Assembly: GCA_037043235.1 (NCBI GenBank)
Contig: JAWRVZ010000079.1
Span: forward strand, 224,001-288,000
DNA: 64,000 nucleotides
Direction of reading: 5' to 3'
Source of the DNA: Rhodeus uyekii
Taxonomy: Eukaryota > Chordata > Actinopteri > Cypriniformes > Acheilognathidae
Within the stretch, counting starts at the first letter, position 1. Every line of letters begins with the position of its first letter. The position numbers and the translations under genes are program-made. This document shows positions 1 through 11,377 of this stretch, one piece after another. The notes below the pieces were generated by a model. The model saw nothing but the letters and a program-made list of their open reading frames with translations. It ran no database searches and was not told where the DNA came from.

Positions 1-86
1 TGAATATTTTTGTATCAATATTTTAAGTAGTTTTTAGTTTTAGCTATTTTAGGGGGATATCTGTGTGTGCAGGTGACTATTACTGT

Positions 87-1446
87 GCATAATTATTAGG
101 CAACTTAACAAAAAACAAATTTATACCCATTTCAATTATTTATTTTTACCAGTGAAACCAATATAACATCTCAACATTCACAAATATACATTTCTGACAT
201 TCAAAAACCAAACAAAAACAAATCAGTGACCAATATAGCCACCTTTCTTTGCAAGGACACTCAAAAGCCTGCCATCCATGGATTCTGTCAGTGTTTTGAT
301 CTGTTCACCATCAACATTGCGTGCAGCAGCAACCACAGCCTCCCAGACACTGTTCAGAGAGGTGTACTGTTTTCCCTCCTTGTAAATCGCACATTTGATG
401 ATGGACCACAGGTTCTCAATGGGGTTCAGATCAGGTGAACAAGGAGGCCATATCATTAGATTTTCTTCTTTTATACCCTTTCTTGCCAGCCACGCTGTGG
501 AGTACTTGGACGCGTGTGATGGAGCATTGTCCTGCATGAAAATCATGTTTTTCTTGAAGGATGCAGACTTCTTCCTGTACCACTGCTTGAAGAAGGTGTC
601 TTCCAGAAACTGGCAGTAGGACTGGGAGTTGAGCTTGACTCCATCCTCAACCCGAAAAGGCCCCACAAGCTCATCTTTGATGATACCAGCCCAAACCAGT
701 ACTCCACCTCCACCTTGCTGGCGTCTGAGTCGGACTGGAGCTCTCTGCCCTTTACCAATCCAGCCACGGGCCCATCAAGACTCACTCTCATTTCATCAGT
801 CCATAAGACCTTAGAAAAATCAGTCTTGAGATATTTCTTGGCCCAGTCTTGACGTTTCAGCTTGTGTGTCTTGTTCAGTGGTGGTCGACTTTCTGCCTTT
901 CTTACCTTGGCCATGTCTCTGAGTATTGCACACCTTGTGCTTTTGGGCACTCCAGTGATGTTGCAGCTCTGAAATATGGCCAAACTGGTGGCAAGTGGCA
1001 TCTTGGCAGCTGCACGCTTGACTTTTCTCAGTTCACGGGCAGTTATTTTGTGCCTTGGTTTTTCCGCACGCTTCTTGCGACCCTGTTGACTATTTTGAAT
1101 GAAACGCTTGATTGTTTGATGATCACGCTTCAGAAGCTTGGCTATTTTAAGACTGCTGCATCCCTCTGCAATATATCTCACTATTTTTGACATTTCTGAG
1201 CCTGTCAAGTCCTTCTTTTGACCCATTTTGCCAAAGGAAAGGAAGTTGCCTAATAATTATGCACACCTGATATAGGGTGTTGATGTCATTAGACCACACC
1301 CCTTCTCATTACAGAGATGCACATCACCTAATATGCTTAATTGGTAGTAGGCTTTCCAGCCTATACAGCTTGGAGTAAGACAACATGCATAACGAGGATG
1401 ATGTGGTCAAAATACTCATTTGCCTAATAATTCTGCACTCCCTGTA
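87..1446 (-). mobile_element. Tc1/mariner-like DNA transposon, nearly full length
   Basis: An element bounded by inverted repeats: GCATAATTATTAGGCAACTT at 87-106 is the exact reverse complement of 1243-1262. A second, diverged direct copy of the right-end motif lies at about 1421-1446, which resembles the IR/DR (inverted repeat with internal direct repeat) ends of Tc1-like elements. The left outer copy is not recognisable, so that end is probably eroded. The interior encodes a DD34E-type transposase on the minus strand. It sits well upstream of any recognised gene. Confidence 0.85.
223..1226 (-). pseudogene. Tc1-like transposase, broken by one frameshift
   Basis: Two overlapping minus-strand reading frames together cover a Tc1-family transposase. 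The first (start codon at 1226) holds the N-terminal helix-turn-helix DNA-binding region and the first catalytic aspartate in the motif WTDEM. The correct frame then shifts near position 775 into a second frame ending at 223, which holds the second aspartate (QDNAPSHAS) and the catalytic glutamate (NPIENLW). After the break the first frame runs on as unrelated residues. Combined length is close to the usual 330-345 residues. The copy looks young, with one indel and otherwise open frames, but cannot make a full protein as read. It would normally cut and paste the element at TA sites. Confidence 0.85.
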
Positions 1447-1923
1447 TATTTATTTAGAGATAGCTTTAGAAGACTCTGATAAGGGTCGAGATTCAAGCTT
1501 CATTTATGTATTCATTTATTTAAACAGGGGATTAAATTAACAAACATGTACGTTTATGTTGCTGTAATGAGTGGACTGTCATGAACACAACTATTAAATA
1601 ATTTAAAATGTGAGATTTAAATATTGATTATCATTTTAGAATTGGTGAATAATTAACATTTTCACATATTTTAATATACTTTCCTATATATTTAATATTG
1701 AAGCTATTGCTAAAAAAAATAGCTGATTCAGCTGATGGGTTTTAAGCCTGTTTCACACTCACTGTGTTGGTAAATTCGCGTTGTGAGCACAATTGACTTC
1801 TCTAGACATCAACCGTATATATGGAAATATATATGGAAGTATGTAGAGTTTATATCAAAGTATTGAGCATTTCAAATAATATTTTATAATCCTTCAAGAT
1901 GATTCCCTTAACTATCTTAAATG

Positions 1924-2499
1924 TGTCAGGGTTTTGGAGAGAGCGAGGACTCAATTGCAGGGGAAACGGTTTTATTGAAAAAAGCAATAAAAAGCAAACA
2001 AAAACCACCACGAGGGGGAAAAACAATAACAAGACTAGACAAGAATAACAGGACTGGACAAGATGCACGACACGACTGACGGCAAGGACTGACAATGAAG
2101 CGACACAGGACGGCAAACACGAGCAGACTAAATACACAGGAAAAAGGGCAATTGATGAGAACACAGCTGGGAGAAAATCAAACTAATGACAATGAAACGA
2201 GACGGACAAGACATGAACACGTAGCCAATGCGGACGCACATCGCTGCATGTTCACATTAAACAAAGATGACGCGCAGCTGGTGACAACCAAACTGCGCGT
2301 TACAAGAAAACACAGCATGAAAGCACGTGGCCGACGAAAACATGAACCGCGTGCTTACAACACTGGACAAAGACACAAGAGCATGCGGTACAAGTAGAGC
2401 TTGAAACAGCTCTGTTTCAAGCTCTGTTACCGCGTGCTCTCTACAGAGCCTTGCCACATAACCAAGAAACGACTGGACCGAATGCGGCAGACCCTGACA
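1924..2499 (-). mobile_element. Solo LTR of a retrotransposon (576 bp)
   Basis: The segment begins TGTCAGGG and ends CCCTGACA, giving TG...CA termini in either reading. It is flanked by a perfect 5-bp target duplication AAATG (1919-1923 and 2500-2504). On the minus strand it has a polyadenylation signal (complement of TTTATT at 1971-1976) near its 3' end. Read on the minus strand its first 50 bases closely match the start of the LTR at 19816, so both belong to one family. No internal gag/pol is present, so it is a solo LTR left by LTR-LTR recombination. The reading frames inside it are incidental. Confidence 0.88.
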
Positions 2500-2565
2500 A
2501 AATGTTGTAGAGACTGTAGAAATTATTTATTTTATCAAGTGCTTTGTATATGTTAAGTGGGAATG

Positions 2566-3150
2566 AGTTAAAATCCCCCTATTATGCTTTTTGCTGTTAC
2601 CTTTCATGTAGTGTGTTAGCGGTTGTAAAAGGTCTGCAAAGTTTCAAAGATAAGATTGTATGACAAATTAAGTTATTTTCTTCAAAAGAAAGAACAGATT
2701 CTGAACTCCCGTTTGAATTTCCAGTCTTACTTTCTGCACAAACTTAACTAGGCAAATATGCATTGTCTACTTTGACCAGCCCTCAAACAAGAGTTTGGTT
2801 CGTGTAGTCAACATATCGAGAAGACACTGTTTTCTGTGCTGAAAAAGCAAATTTGCTTTGCATTCACTTTCAAAGTATTAGCAAACTGGCTTGAACAGAT
2901 ACAGGAAAAACAAACGCCACCATTACTGTATCACTGTGTATCAAGTGCTAAGGAAGCATGCAGAGCTGAAATTTAAATTTGGTAATTGACATCTGGCCAA
3001 TCAGAGCAGCTCTTGGAAAGGAGGTGTTTAGAGAGATTGAATCCTTTTTTGAACCAGATGATGCTGTTGTGTATATTATGAGAAAATGAAGATGGAGACC
3101 TGCAAATAAAAAGTAGGAACCTTTAAAATAACATGATAGGGCACTTTAAA
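2566..3150. mobile_element. Non-autonomous DNA transposon (MITE-like)
   Basis: The left end reads ATCCCCCTATTATGC (about 2573). The right end, reverse-complemented, reads GTGCCCTATCATG (about 3135-3147), a diverged inverted-repeat pair of a type abundant in cyprinid genomes. No coding capacity was seen. The exact boundaries and family name are uncertain. Confidence 0.5.
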
Positions 3151-4790
3151 TATACTATATGCAATTATATACATTTTACAAGTATTTCACTCAGATGAGT
3201 GAACTGTTACACAGTGTTGCATTGGATGACTGCAAATACTCGAAAATATCAAACTGCTAGATGCCACGATTGACAAATCAGCAACATGAAATGTACTTAA
3301 AGGCCTCCAGACATTGAGATGTGTTTATATAATTGCACTACATAAAGCATCCTGTCAAGAAGTTTTACTGCCTGGTATAAGGTCTCTACAATGGGAGAAC
3401 AAAAGGACCCACAGAAGGAAGTTTCTCTGGGGGATCTTAAGACATGGTTTACCACCAGTTTCTGGAACCACTAAAATGGATCTTTCCCTCCTTAGAGATT
3501 TTGCCCACAAGTGCCAGACATGTCAAATATTATGTTTTTTGTTCACAGCCCCAGATTATGTGGAAAATAGGAAACAGAGCCCTGCACTCTGATTATTCAG
3601 AACGTCTGTTCTGAAGACAATGTTGCATGTGGAAAAGATTTTTTACAGAAAAAATAGAATTTAAGTTAATTGGCAGCAGGAAGCAGTGCTATTTTCATAT
3701 ACTGACATTATTTTTCCATGTGTTTGCAGCGGTGTTCACATGAATCAGCAAGATTTTTGACAGCTGAAATCTTTTTTCCTGTGTAGCTCAAGAGCTTTCA
3801 GTAACGCTTTAAATTTCAACCTGGAAAGTACAATGTAAAAAAAAAACGAATTTACAGCGTAATATTCAGGAATCATATTGTACCTAGTAGTGTACATAGG
3901 AGCCTATAAGCCATACATACCATGTAATATAAAAATAGTTAGACCTTAGTTATGAAATATTTACAGTATAAATTATTTGTAATTTTCCTGGTTGTTACCC
4001 TTTTATTCCACAAACTTTACATATCGTTCCCTTACACACATTCATAAATTATAGGTTCACTATAATTACTGAACGTTATGCTGTAAATTTGGTTTACTTT
4101 CCAAGTAAAAAAAAAAAAGTGAACTCAGATGTTTATAGTTTATCTCATTTGCTTTGGTACATTTCTCAGATCACATCTGAAACCTCCAAATTACTTTTTC
4201 AACCTCCACATCATGGAGTCACTTGTGCACATCATAAAAGCAATTTTTCTTTTGAAGAAATCGCAATTGCTTTGGTACAGTCATGCAATTAATTATTTAC
4301 AGTTGTCTGCTGTTTCCTATTATGAATTGCTTATGTCATGTTGATCAAAATATATTCTACTGGTTCACTGTTGAATAGTCTCACCCCTCAAAACATCTAT
4401 AGGTATTATTTCCTTGAAAAAGTCGTCAAATGCAAAACCAGTTGTCATAAACTGTCAAGCATATTTTCTAAACATTTCTGTTAGACCTTTTATGGTAAAT
4501 GTGTTCTGAATTGATGAATTGCGGAGGTGGATTTTGAATTTCACTAATGAAGAGAAATGTATCAATCAATGATAAACCATTTTATCTAACCTAGCTCAGA
4601 TGTGCATCTCATGAAGCTTCATCTGACAAGCATACTGTGTATATACACAGAGCACAACATGGTGTTACAAATTCTGACAATGTAAGAACAACAAGGAAAC
4701 AAACAGGGTCAACAGCCAGGGAGAAGAAGAGGAGTAAGGATGCATTGTGGACGGGTACAGAGGCAAAACAGTGGAAGAGAAATTATTATA
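3151..4790. other. AT-rich intergenic DNA, nothing recognised
   Basis: No gene, RNA or bounded repeat could be supported here. It holds A-runs near 3838 and 4108 and short reading frames of low-complexity composition. Confidence 0.5.
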
Positions 4791-4793
4791 CTG

Positions 4794-4868
4794 TCAATGT
4801 GTATCTTGAATGCAACGAAAGTCGCTTTGAATAAAAGTATCTGCCAAATGCATAAAAATGCAAAATGT
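4794..4868 (+). repeat. SINE 3'-tail fragment
   Basis: A 5'-truncated copy of the SINE tail shared with the copies at 5937, 21258, 28688 and 46845. The diagnostic core is AAGTCGCTTTGAATAAAAGT followed by the TCTGCCAAATGCATAAA motif. The tRNA-like head is missing. Confidence 0.7.
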
Positions 4869-5224
4869 AAAAATGAGAAGAGAAGAGGCCAAGAAAACAC
4901 ATAGACATGTTTCTGATTAAATAAGGACCTCTGTTGTGGACCATGTTCTCAATCATGACCTTATGCCCGAGGTGGGTTGAAATTTACAGCCGAATATAAG
5001 GGGAAAAACAGTGTCCTCAATCATAATGTTTGTAGACAGAAGAGATATATATATAATGAGTACTTAGAAAAGTAATTCACTTGCATTTTACATTATAAAT
5101 ATAATTAAAAAATAATTATTATTATAAATTGAATAATTGTATTTAATTATAACATTTTAATTATAAATTAAAAAATGGAATTATATAAATATAAATTGTT
5201 TCGCTGACTGTGTTTTATGAATGC

Positions 5225-5420
5225 GCTGCCATTTTTTTGTTTTAAAAATTTTCGTTTCTGACTCAAATCCACCACATGGGCGGGGCTTAACAGTGGTTCG
5301 CTCTCATTGGTTAGTTAGATTTGGATTGACGGTTCCTTGAACCTGATACTTCAGTGACGCGAATTTTGAAGCACGTGCAACCGTATACAAACATACACAC
5401 ACACACGAATAATAATAGTT
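5225..5420 (+). promoter_or_regulatory. Promoter-like block upstream of candidate lncRNA
   Basis: Within an AT-rich region this block has a GC box (GGGCGGGGC at about 5279), an inverted CCAAT box (CATTGGTTAG at about 5308), a TGACGCGA site (about 5354) and an E-box CACGTG (about 5372). It is followed within about 100 bases by an exon-like segment with a consensus donor. This arrangement is typical of a vertebrate TATA-less promoter. Nothing here proves transcription. Confidence 0.45.
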
Positions 5421-6802
5421 TATTATAGGACTTTAATAGACACGAGAAACGTCACCAGGAGCGGCACGAAGCCTCAAGTAAGTTTAATACAGTATTTAAT
5501 ACCTGTTCTGTATGAAAGTTATATTTATTTATTGTATCTGCAAGGGATTTTATGAAATTTCTCTATTCTGCTAAAGTTGATAAGCTCAGCAAGTAGTTAG
5601 TCAGTCTGATATGTAACCTAACTAGGCATTGTTTGTACCTGCAGGAACAAGTGCAATCTGATATATTGCAGCGAATGTTAACCTGCACCATTGTCTCTTG
5701 TTCATGTGGATACCAACCATAAACTTATGTAAGTATTTGCACTAAGTTTGACTTGCATGCACATACATGCAGAACGTCTTACTGTCTCCACACACTGATG
5801 CATCCAGATGTACACTAAACAGTTTAGTTGAAGATGAATTACTAACATGCCCAATAATGTTCGACATTATATTTTACATTATATTTAATTTAACCTCAAT
5901 TTTATGAAGTGACACGAGTGCTTTGTTTTTCGGTTCTTTACATTTTACATTTATGCATTTGGTAGACGGTTTTATCCAAAGCGACTTGCATTGCATTCAA
6001 GAAACACATTGAATCAGTTCTTGCTTTCCCTGGGATTGAACCCATGACCTTGGTGTTGTAAACACCAATACACTGCTGATTGAGCTACAGGAAATCTGTT
6101 TCAGTTTTACTCTTTACCTTTCAGTTGACTCTTATTTAAAAAAAAAAAGATTAAATGGTAATTTAGTTTTTATAATAGATAAAAGTTTAAAGACCTTTTT
6201 TAATGTATAATAGTTTTTACATTTTTGCCATGAATATAGCCAGGGTAGCTAGCATGATAAACCATTCACAAACACTAATAATAATAGATCATTCATTCTT
6301 TCTTTTCCACTTTGTTTTCTCTGTCATTTTGATCCATTGACATGCCAATAGCACTCTTAACTTTGGCCCTCAAGGTTCACTTTCCTGCAGAGCTCCAACT
6401 TTGATCATGAGTTGATCTGTAATTGAATAACAAAGACAAGTAAATGTCTGGATTTTCATTCTGGGTGAACTATTAATTTACTTTAATATAGCTATATTGG
6501 GATAATATAACTCACAAATTTATCAAACTAAATAGTTTAGGTCATACTTATATTTTTGTGAGTTCAAAGCAGTCAATATTGTTCAACGGTCTAATGCTTT
6601 CTCTTTTCAGATAGTGGAGCAACTGTTTCAAGAGGGATCTGCTGATACTGGCCCAGAGGATGGTGTGGTGGCTTCAGCGAGCTATTGCTCCTTAGCAGAC
6701 CAAACACTTGCTGTTCTGCATGGACTGAACAAACCCTTCAATCACCACTGAATGACCGGGACCTCTTCAAACACTTCATATTATCCAAAGACTGTGCTCA
6801 AT
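5421..6802 (+). ncRNA. Candidate spliced long non-coding RNA (three exon-like segments)
   Basis: Three segments have good splice signals in the right order. Exon 1 (start about 5421) ends at 5477 before GTAAGT. Exon 2 is 5645-5728, between CTGCAG and GTAAGTATT. Exon 3 is 6611-6802, after TCTTTTCAG and before GTAAGTATT. Exon 3 has an open frame with no in-frame ATG, closed upstream by a stop in exon 2, so the chain has no convincing protein. A downstream terminal exon may lie between 6994 and the AATAAA at 8713-8718, but its acceptor is weak. A SINE (5937-6092, opposite strand) sits in the second intron. The gene is unidentified, and I infer a lncRNA from splice-signal spacing and lack of coding capacity. 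Alternatively it is a decayed protein gene or chance. Confidence 0.4.
5937..6092 (-). repeat. tRNA-derived SINE, minus orientation
   Basis: Read on the minus strand it has a tRNA-like head with A-box and B-box remnants (around TAGCTCAATCAGCAG and the GGTTCAATCCC motif). It then has the conserved body and the tail AAGTCGCTTTGGATAAAA, TCTACCAAATGCATAAATG. It matches the copies at 28688, 21258 and 46845, probably a V-SINE-type family of teleosts. Confidence 0.8.
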
Positions 6803-7019
6803 GTAAGTATTTAAAAAATTCAACATTTTTTTACATGTTATGTATGTAAAGACTTTTATGTATGTTATGCTTTGAGAGGAAGTGAACAAATGTCCACATC
6901 GAATTTTCATTTCAAAATTTCCACCCTATAAAACCATGCTCCTTGTAACACTGCTATTTTCATTACTTCTTTAAATTCATTACATTCTGACAGATGTACA
7001 GTGGAAAAAGTGTTGCTTG
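6803..7019. other. Intervening sequence after candidate exon 3
   Basis: AT-rich sequence between the third exon-like segment and the hairpin. A weak acceptor (TTCTGACAG) ends at 6993. Confidence 0.3.
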
Positions 7020-7140
7020 GGTGCATGAACTGATGATTGGAAAGCAAAGTGTGTGGCTTGAAATTCGTTGCATGCACATGTGGTCAAACTGAATGGTAAT
7101 CTTAAGCCTGTGTGCTTGACCAATCATCCACTGCATCACC
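7020..7140. repeat. Imperfect hairpin of about 120 nt
   Basis: The perfect inverted pair GATGATTGG (7032-7040) and CCAATCATC (7120-7128) is extended inward by a partly matching pair. The left sequence AGTGTGTGGCTT can pair with AAGCCTGTGTGCTT, with gaps. It is extended outward by GGTG (7020-7023) with CACC (7137-7140). The loop is about 40 nt and contains GCATGC. It lies downstream of the candidate lncRNA exons. It could be a structured RNA element or the remains of a fold-back MITE. No known miRNA seed was recognised. Confidence 0.4.
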
Positions 7141-9440
7141 TGTGAGACAGAGAGCACTGCCTCATCCTGAGTATCTCCATCTAAGGCATTAAAATAAACG
7201 AAACATTTTTAAAACATTTACGGTACTTGCATCACTACATGTAGTCATGGTACTATGCATCAACTATTTTGAAAATGTACAAAAAAATGTGGAAGAGTCT
7301 GGACAGTGGAGTTGGGTAGCTCTGCTCTGACGTGGGTGGGGGTACCGTGGGTCTGGTTAGAATGCCAGGATGGAGGTACTGGAGGTCAAATGGCATTGTG
7401 AATCTGACTTAATCTCTTCTAATTCGAATAGAGGTACCACGAAATTTGTGAATCAGGCAGTTAGGGACTAAACCATTAGTTAGTTACGCATAAACAAGTC
7501 AGGAAGCATAAGGTTTGAACAACGGTTTATGGCTACCACCTGCACCTGTATTCCCTTTTGGGAGTTTGTTTTGCTGTTTTCTCTCAAGTACACTTGTTGT
7601 TGTCACATTCGTTTGCACCAAAGCAGGTGAAAGTGATTCACAATCACTTATGCTTCCTGATTGGTGTTGTACTGTGATAATTAAGTGTTCCCTCACTTGT
7701 TTTTTTGTACAGTGTATATGGTCTTGTCTTTTTATTAATGTAGCAATGACTTTTTACTGTAATTTGTTGATAGATCAACAGAAAAATGTAACTGTGAATC
7801 CTGTCCAGTCTCCTGCAATCAATATCCCACATAGACTGACGTTTACAGTTGAAATTTATTTGTGCCGTACAGTCTTGTGCATTTTCAGTCGTCATTCAAT
7901 CATTTTCAATACTGAGAGAGTGTATCTTGTTTGACAACAAAGACATAAGGAATTGTCATTCTTATGGCATATGTTCATTTACATAAGTACTTAGCTTTGA
8001 GAGATGAACTAAGGGTTTTGATTAAGTTACAGGCTTTTGCAGAAAATCCATTGTGTGGTGCTGCTTCTACGAATTGTTTTGAGAAATGCACTTACTGGCT
8101 TGCAAATCTTAAGGATGATTCAAGAAATGTACAAAAGTTGTTGGCTTGAAAACTGTAAAATCAGTGACAAACTGTCAAATTTAATATTCTTTAATATATA
8201 TATATTTTTTAATCATCATACATTTTTGGCAGCCTAATACAAAATTTAGCTTGTTTCAACATCAGATTCTGCAGATAAATAAATATGAAGGGTGATCTCA
8301 TTCATTCGTCAATATTTTCTATACGAGGTGTACATTTTTGTACGTTTGGATAGATATTAAAACATAAATGATTTTTCATTATTTACAAATCTTTATGAAT
8401 TTTCTAATGGTATTAAACTAATGTAATGAATCTCTGTTATCTCCTTTATACTTTTCGATAGATAGATGGATAGATAGAAAAAACAAAACACTTCAAAAGA
8501 AATTATTTTACAGTGGTCGTTCACAGGTACTTGAACATTAAAGAGTATAATATGTTATGTATTTTTGTATGTTCTCTGCATGGACACAAAGTTTGACACA
8601 TAAAATAGACTTTGTATTCATTATTATTGCAGCTTTTACTGTCAGGGAGGAGTGTATTGATGTTCAAGGTATTATACTGTGCATGTTAACACAATGTTTG
8701 ATGAGTGGTGAATTAATAAACCTGCAATTCTGTATTCAAAACAGGGACACGTCATTGTACTAAACCATTCAAGTGTGCAGTTTTTTCTCTTTAGATGTTT
8801 ATTCATTGTTCCCAGTGATTTAGTAAAAAAGTGCTCTGCTATCTCATGCTCAACATAATTACCATAATTATGTGTAGTATCCATGTTTTTAACAGAACAA
8901 CAATCCTATTACCCTTAGTCCCTATGGCAACTGCTAAGTGGTTTGCCCAAGACCAGCTTAAGAGCTTCTAGAGTGGCAATTTGGGATTTACTTTAACTGT
9001 TACAGTATAAACACAATGATGCTGGCAGGGGACCAGTATTACATTACAGGCACCCCAGGTTACTCATAAGATCAGATTCTTAATGGCAGCTGCCTGGATG
9101 CCAAATTGGAAAAGTTTTAAGGAGCAGATTCATGACCAGCCTGTACCCCTTTTGGAAGTTTGCCTTACCCTTGATTGAAGGACAAGTCCTATGAATAAAT
9201 GTTGCTTAAGCCATTTTGTCTTCGGTCATTATTTTGCAAACCACTATATATATTTTTTTTTACTGTAATGTGACGTCATATTGATTTTGATTGTTTTTTT
9301 TTAGATGTACTGCACTAAACTAGTCCTATATTACAGTATCTGCTTTGTTGGTACAGTAATTGCATTCTATTCTTTATATAATTCCCTACGTAGGGAATAG
9401 TGAAGTAGTAAATGAGTAAGGAGTGTGGAATGTACTAACA
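7141..9440. other. AT-rich sequence without a recognised gene
   Basis: No supported coding gene. Short frames such as 7515-7934 have no family signature. A GATA-type microsatellite trace occurs at 8458-8477. AATAAA signals occur at 8278, 8713 and about 9195. This could include a terminal exon of the candidate lncRNA. Confidence 0.35.
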
Positions 9441-9454
9441 ATGTCACCTATTTT

Positions 9455-9600
9455 AAGGTGACGTAGTTACACATAACTACATGTACTTACTATAGTAATA
9501 AATTATGCATAATAACAAGTAACTAACCCTAAACCCAACCCTACAGTAAGTACATGTAGTTAACTTATATTAGTTAACCTATATCAGTATTTTGTGTAAG
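9455..9600. repeat. DNA-transposon remnant with 17-bp inverted repeat
   Basis: AACTACATGTACTTACT (9475-9491) is the exact reverse complement of 9545-9561. Between them is CTAACCCTAAACCCAACCC, a telomere-like stretch that is part of a common cyprinid non-autonomous transposon rather than a telomere. Confidence 0.55.
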
Positions 9601-9605
9601 TACTG

Positions 9606-9890
9606 TACATTTCTTTTCAGTGAATCAAAAACCTATAGTGCCTCCAGTGTAGTCTAATTAATTAATAAATGTCTCTTATGAAGCGGTTCTTTTTAGTGAA
9701 TCAAAAACACCAATGTAGACGATTCATTAACAAATGACTTTTGAAGTGGTTCTTTTTTTAATCAAAAACATACAGCAATAATGTAGTCAGAATCCTGAAC
9801 AAATTATTCTCTTGAATTGGTCCTTGTAATGAATTATTCAAATAGACTCACAAACGTCTGACAAATTATTCACTGAAACTCACTGAATCC
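9606..9890. repeat. Degenerate tandem repeat, about 65-73-bp unit
   Basis: About four diverged units begin near 9606, 9678, 9741 and 9813. Each carries a GGTTCTTTTTAGTGAATCAA-like segment followed by an AACAAATNA segment. The units drift in length and identity, so boundaries are approximate. Confidence 0.5.
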
Positions 9891-11080
9891 ATCGAAGTGG
9901 TCATTGAATAAACATCAACAAATCAGAATTGAATCAAAATCTCGAAAATCTAATTGGGAAATGTGTAGCCAGAAGTGGTAATAAGACATGCTGGATATAT
10001 TAGGCTACAGTTTAACTATCCCTAAGAGAACTACAGGGAAATGTTGAAGGCCAAACCAAAATATCGAAAGAAAACATTTTTGGTAGGCTGGATTTACTTT
10101 TGATGCTATCTCCAACACTGGTGTGTAGACCTGATGTGATTTCATAACCCTATTAACTGGACATAAAACTGTAGTATGAAAAATGACTTTCCCTAAAGAG
10201 TAAATTAAAGGAACAACTTTCAAAAGTTCTTAAACCTTGCGTGAATATCACAGTTTGCTGTGCGACAGAAACTCTCTCTCCATGTCTAATGATGATCTGG
10301 AGCAATGCCAGAGATGCTACCTTGGTCCAACTCTGGCTCACGAAACAGTTTTTCTCACTTCATTTATCCTGCCTGCTTATGTGCTTAAATTGTCAACCCA
10401 TATGTTCTGGTCAATTTCTCTTCTGTTTCACCACAGACGTCTCATTAAAATTTACTGTCCATTTTTCAGGATGTAGTCTACGTAGGAGTCCATCTGTGAG
10501 GTGTGAATGGAAAAGCTGTCAGCAAGATGTGTTGAAGAGCCAAATGTTTCTAATCTACATGTTAATAATTTAATTATGGTAAAGGACAATTTAGCCTATA
10601 GATCTACTAATATCGAACACCTAAAAAGTTTTCCAGGTTAGTGGTATTGAATCATAAAACATAGACGATGTCCCTTATTTTAAAGAAACACACCGCAAAT
10701 ATAAAATACGCATGCATGAACTTGATTCAAATTCATGTTTTCACAAATTCAAGTTTTTTTGCTGTATACATGTAGATGGTAAAGGCATCCTTTCTTAAGT
10801 TAGCTTTTTCAGGCCCCCAAAACAAGACATTTTCAGTTGAAGCCAGGGTAACAACATGCCGGGTAAGGCCAACAGCTTATATATGTAAGTTATGATTGAA
10901 TTTATAATGATAGATGTATGTATTCCTATAAATTTTGATTCATTCAGAAATTATGGTGGACATCCACTGCTATGGACAATTAAATAGCATTAGAACAAAT
11001 ATAAACATATCACCAGACGATACAAACAGATTTAACAGACTTAGACGCAAATGCATGCTCTCAAGTCTGGTGGAATAGGG
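9891..11080. other. Intergenic DNA, nothing recognised
   Basis: No gene or bounded repeat is supported. The frames at 10237-10573 overlap each other and resemble no family I recognise. Confidence 0.4.
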
Positions 11081-11306
11081 CAGTGGTCCCCAACCCCCAA
11101 CCGAAGTGGCACCGGGCCGCGGAGCGCATTCGTGGACCGGTCCATGAGCTGCTGCAAACGGCTGCAAGCGGCTGTGGTGCTGTGCTGTTTGAACAGTCTC
11201 GCTTGCGCTCGCACCCCCCATCCCACCCCCCGTCAACAATCTCGAGCGGGCACCGGTCCGCGGCAAAATTATCAGACGTTTACCGGTCCGCGGTTGGGGA
11301 CCACTG
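11081..11306. mobile_element. hAT-like non-autonomous transposon (226 bp, GC-rich)
   Basis: The termini CAGTGGTCCCCAACC (11081-11095) and GGTTGGGGACCACTG (11292-11306) are perfect 15-bp inverted repeats of hAT type. The flanking 8-mers GAATAGGG (11073-11080) and GAATAAGT (11307-11314) match at 6 of 8 positions, as expected for an old 8-bp hAT target duplication. The interior is unusually CpG-rich with repeated CCGGTCCGCGG motifs and carries no transposase. Confidence 0.85.
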
Positions 11307-11377
11307 GAATAAGTTCATTCACTGTGACTCATGTTTCAGTGAACTGGGGAAATTTAATCAGAAGTTTCCATTTTAAA

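Noticed and set aside
2095..2397. Reading frame of 100 codons on the + strand
   Set aside because: It lies wholly inside the solo LTR at 1924-2499 and is Arg/Thr-rich with no family signature.
9520..9543. Telomere-like CTAACCCTAAACCC stretch
   Set aside because: It is too short and irregular for an interstitial telomere, and it lies inside an inverted-repeat transposon remnant.
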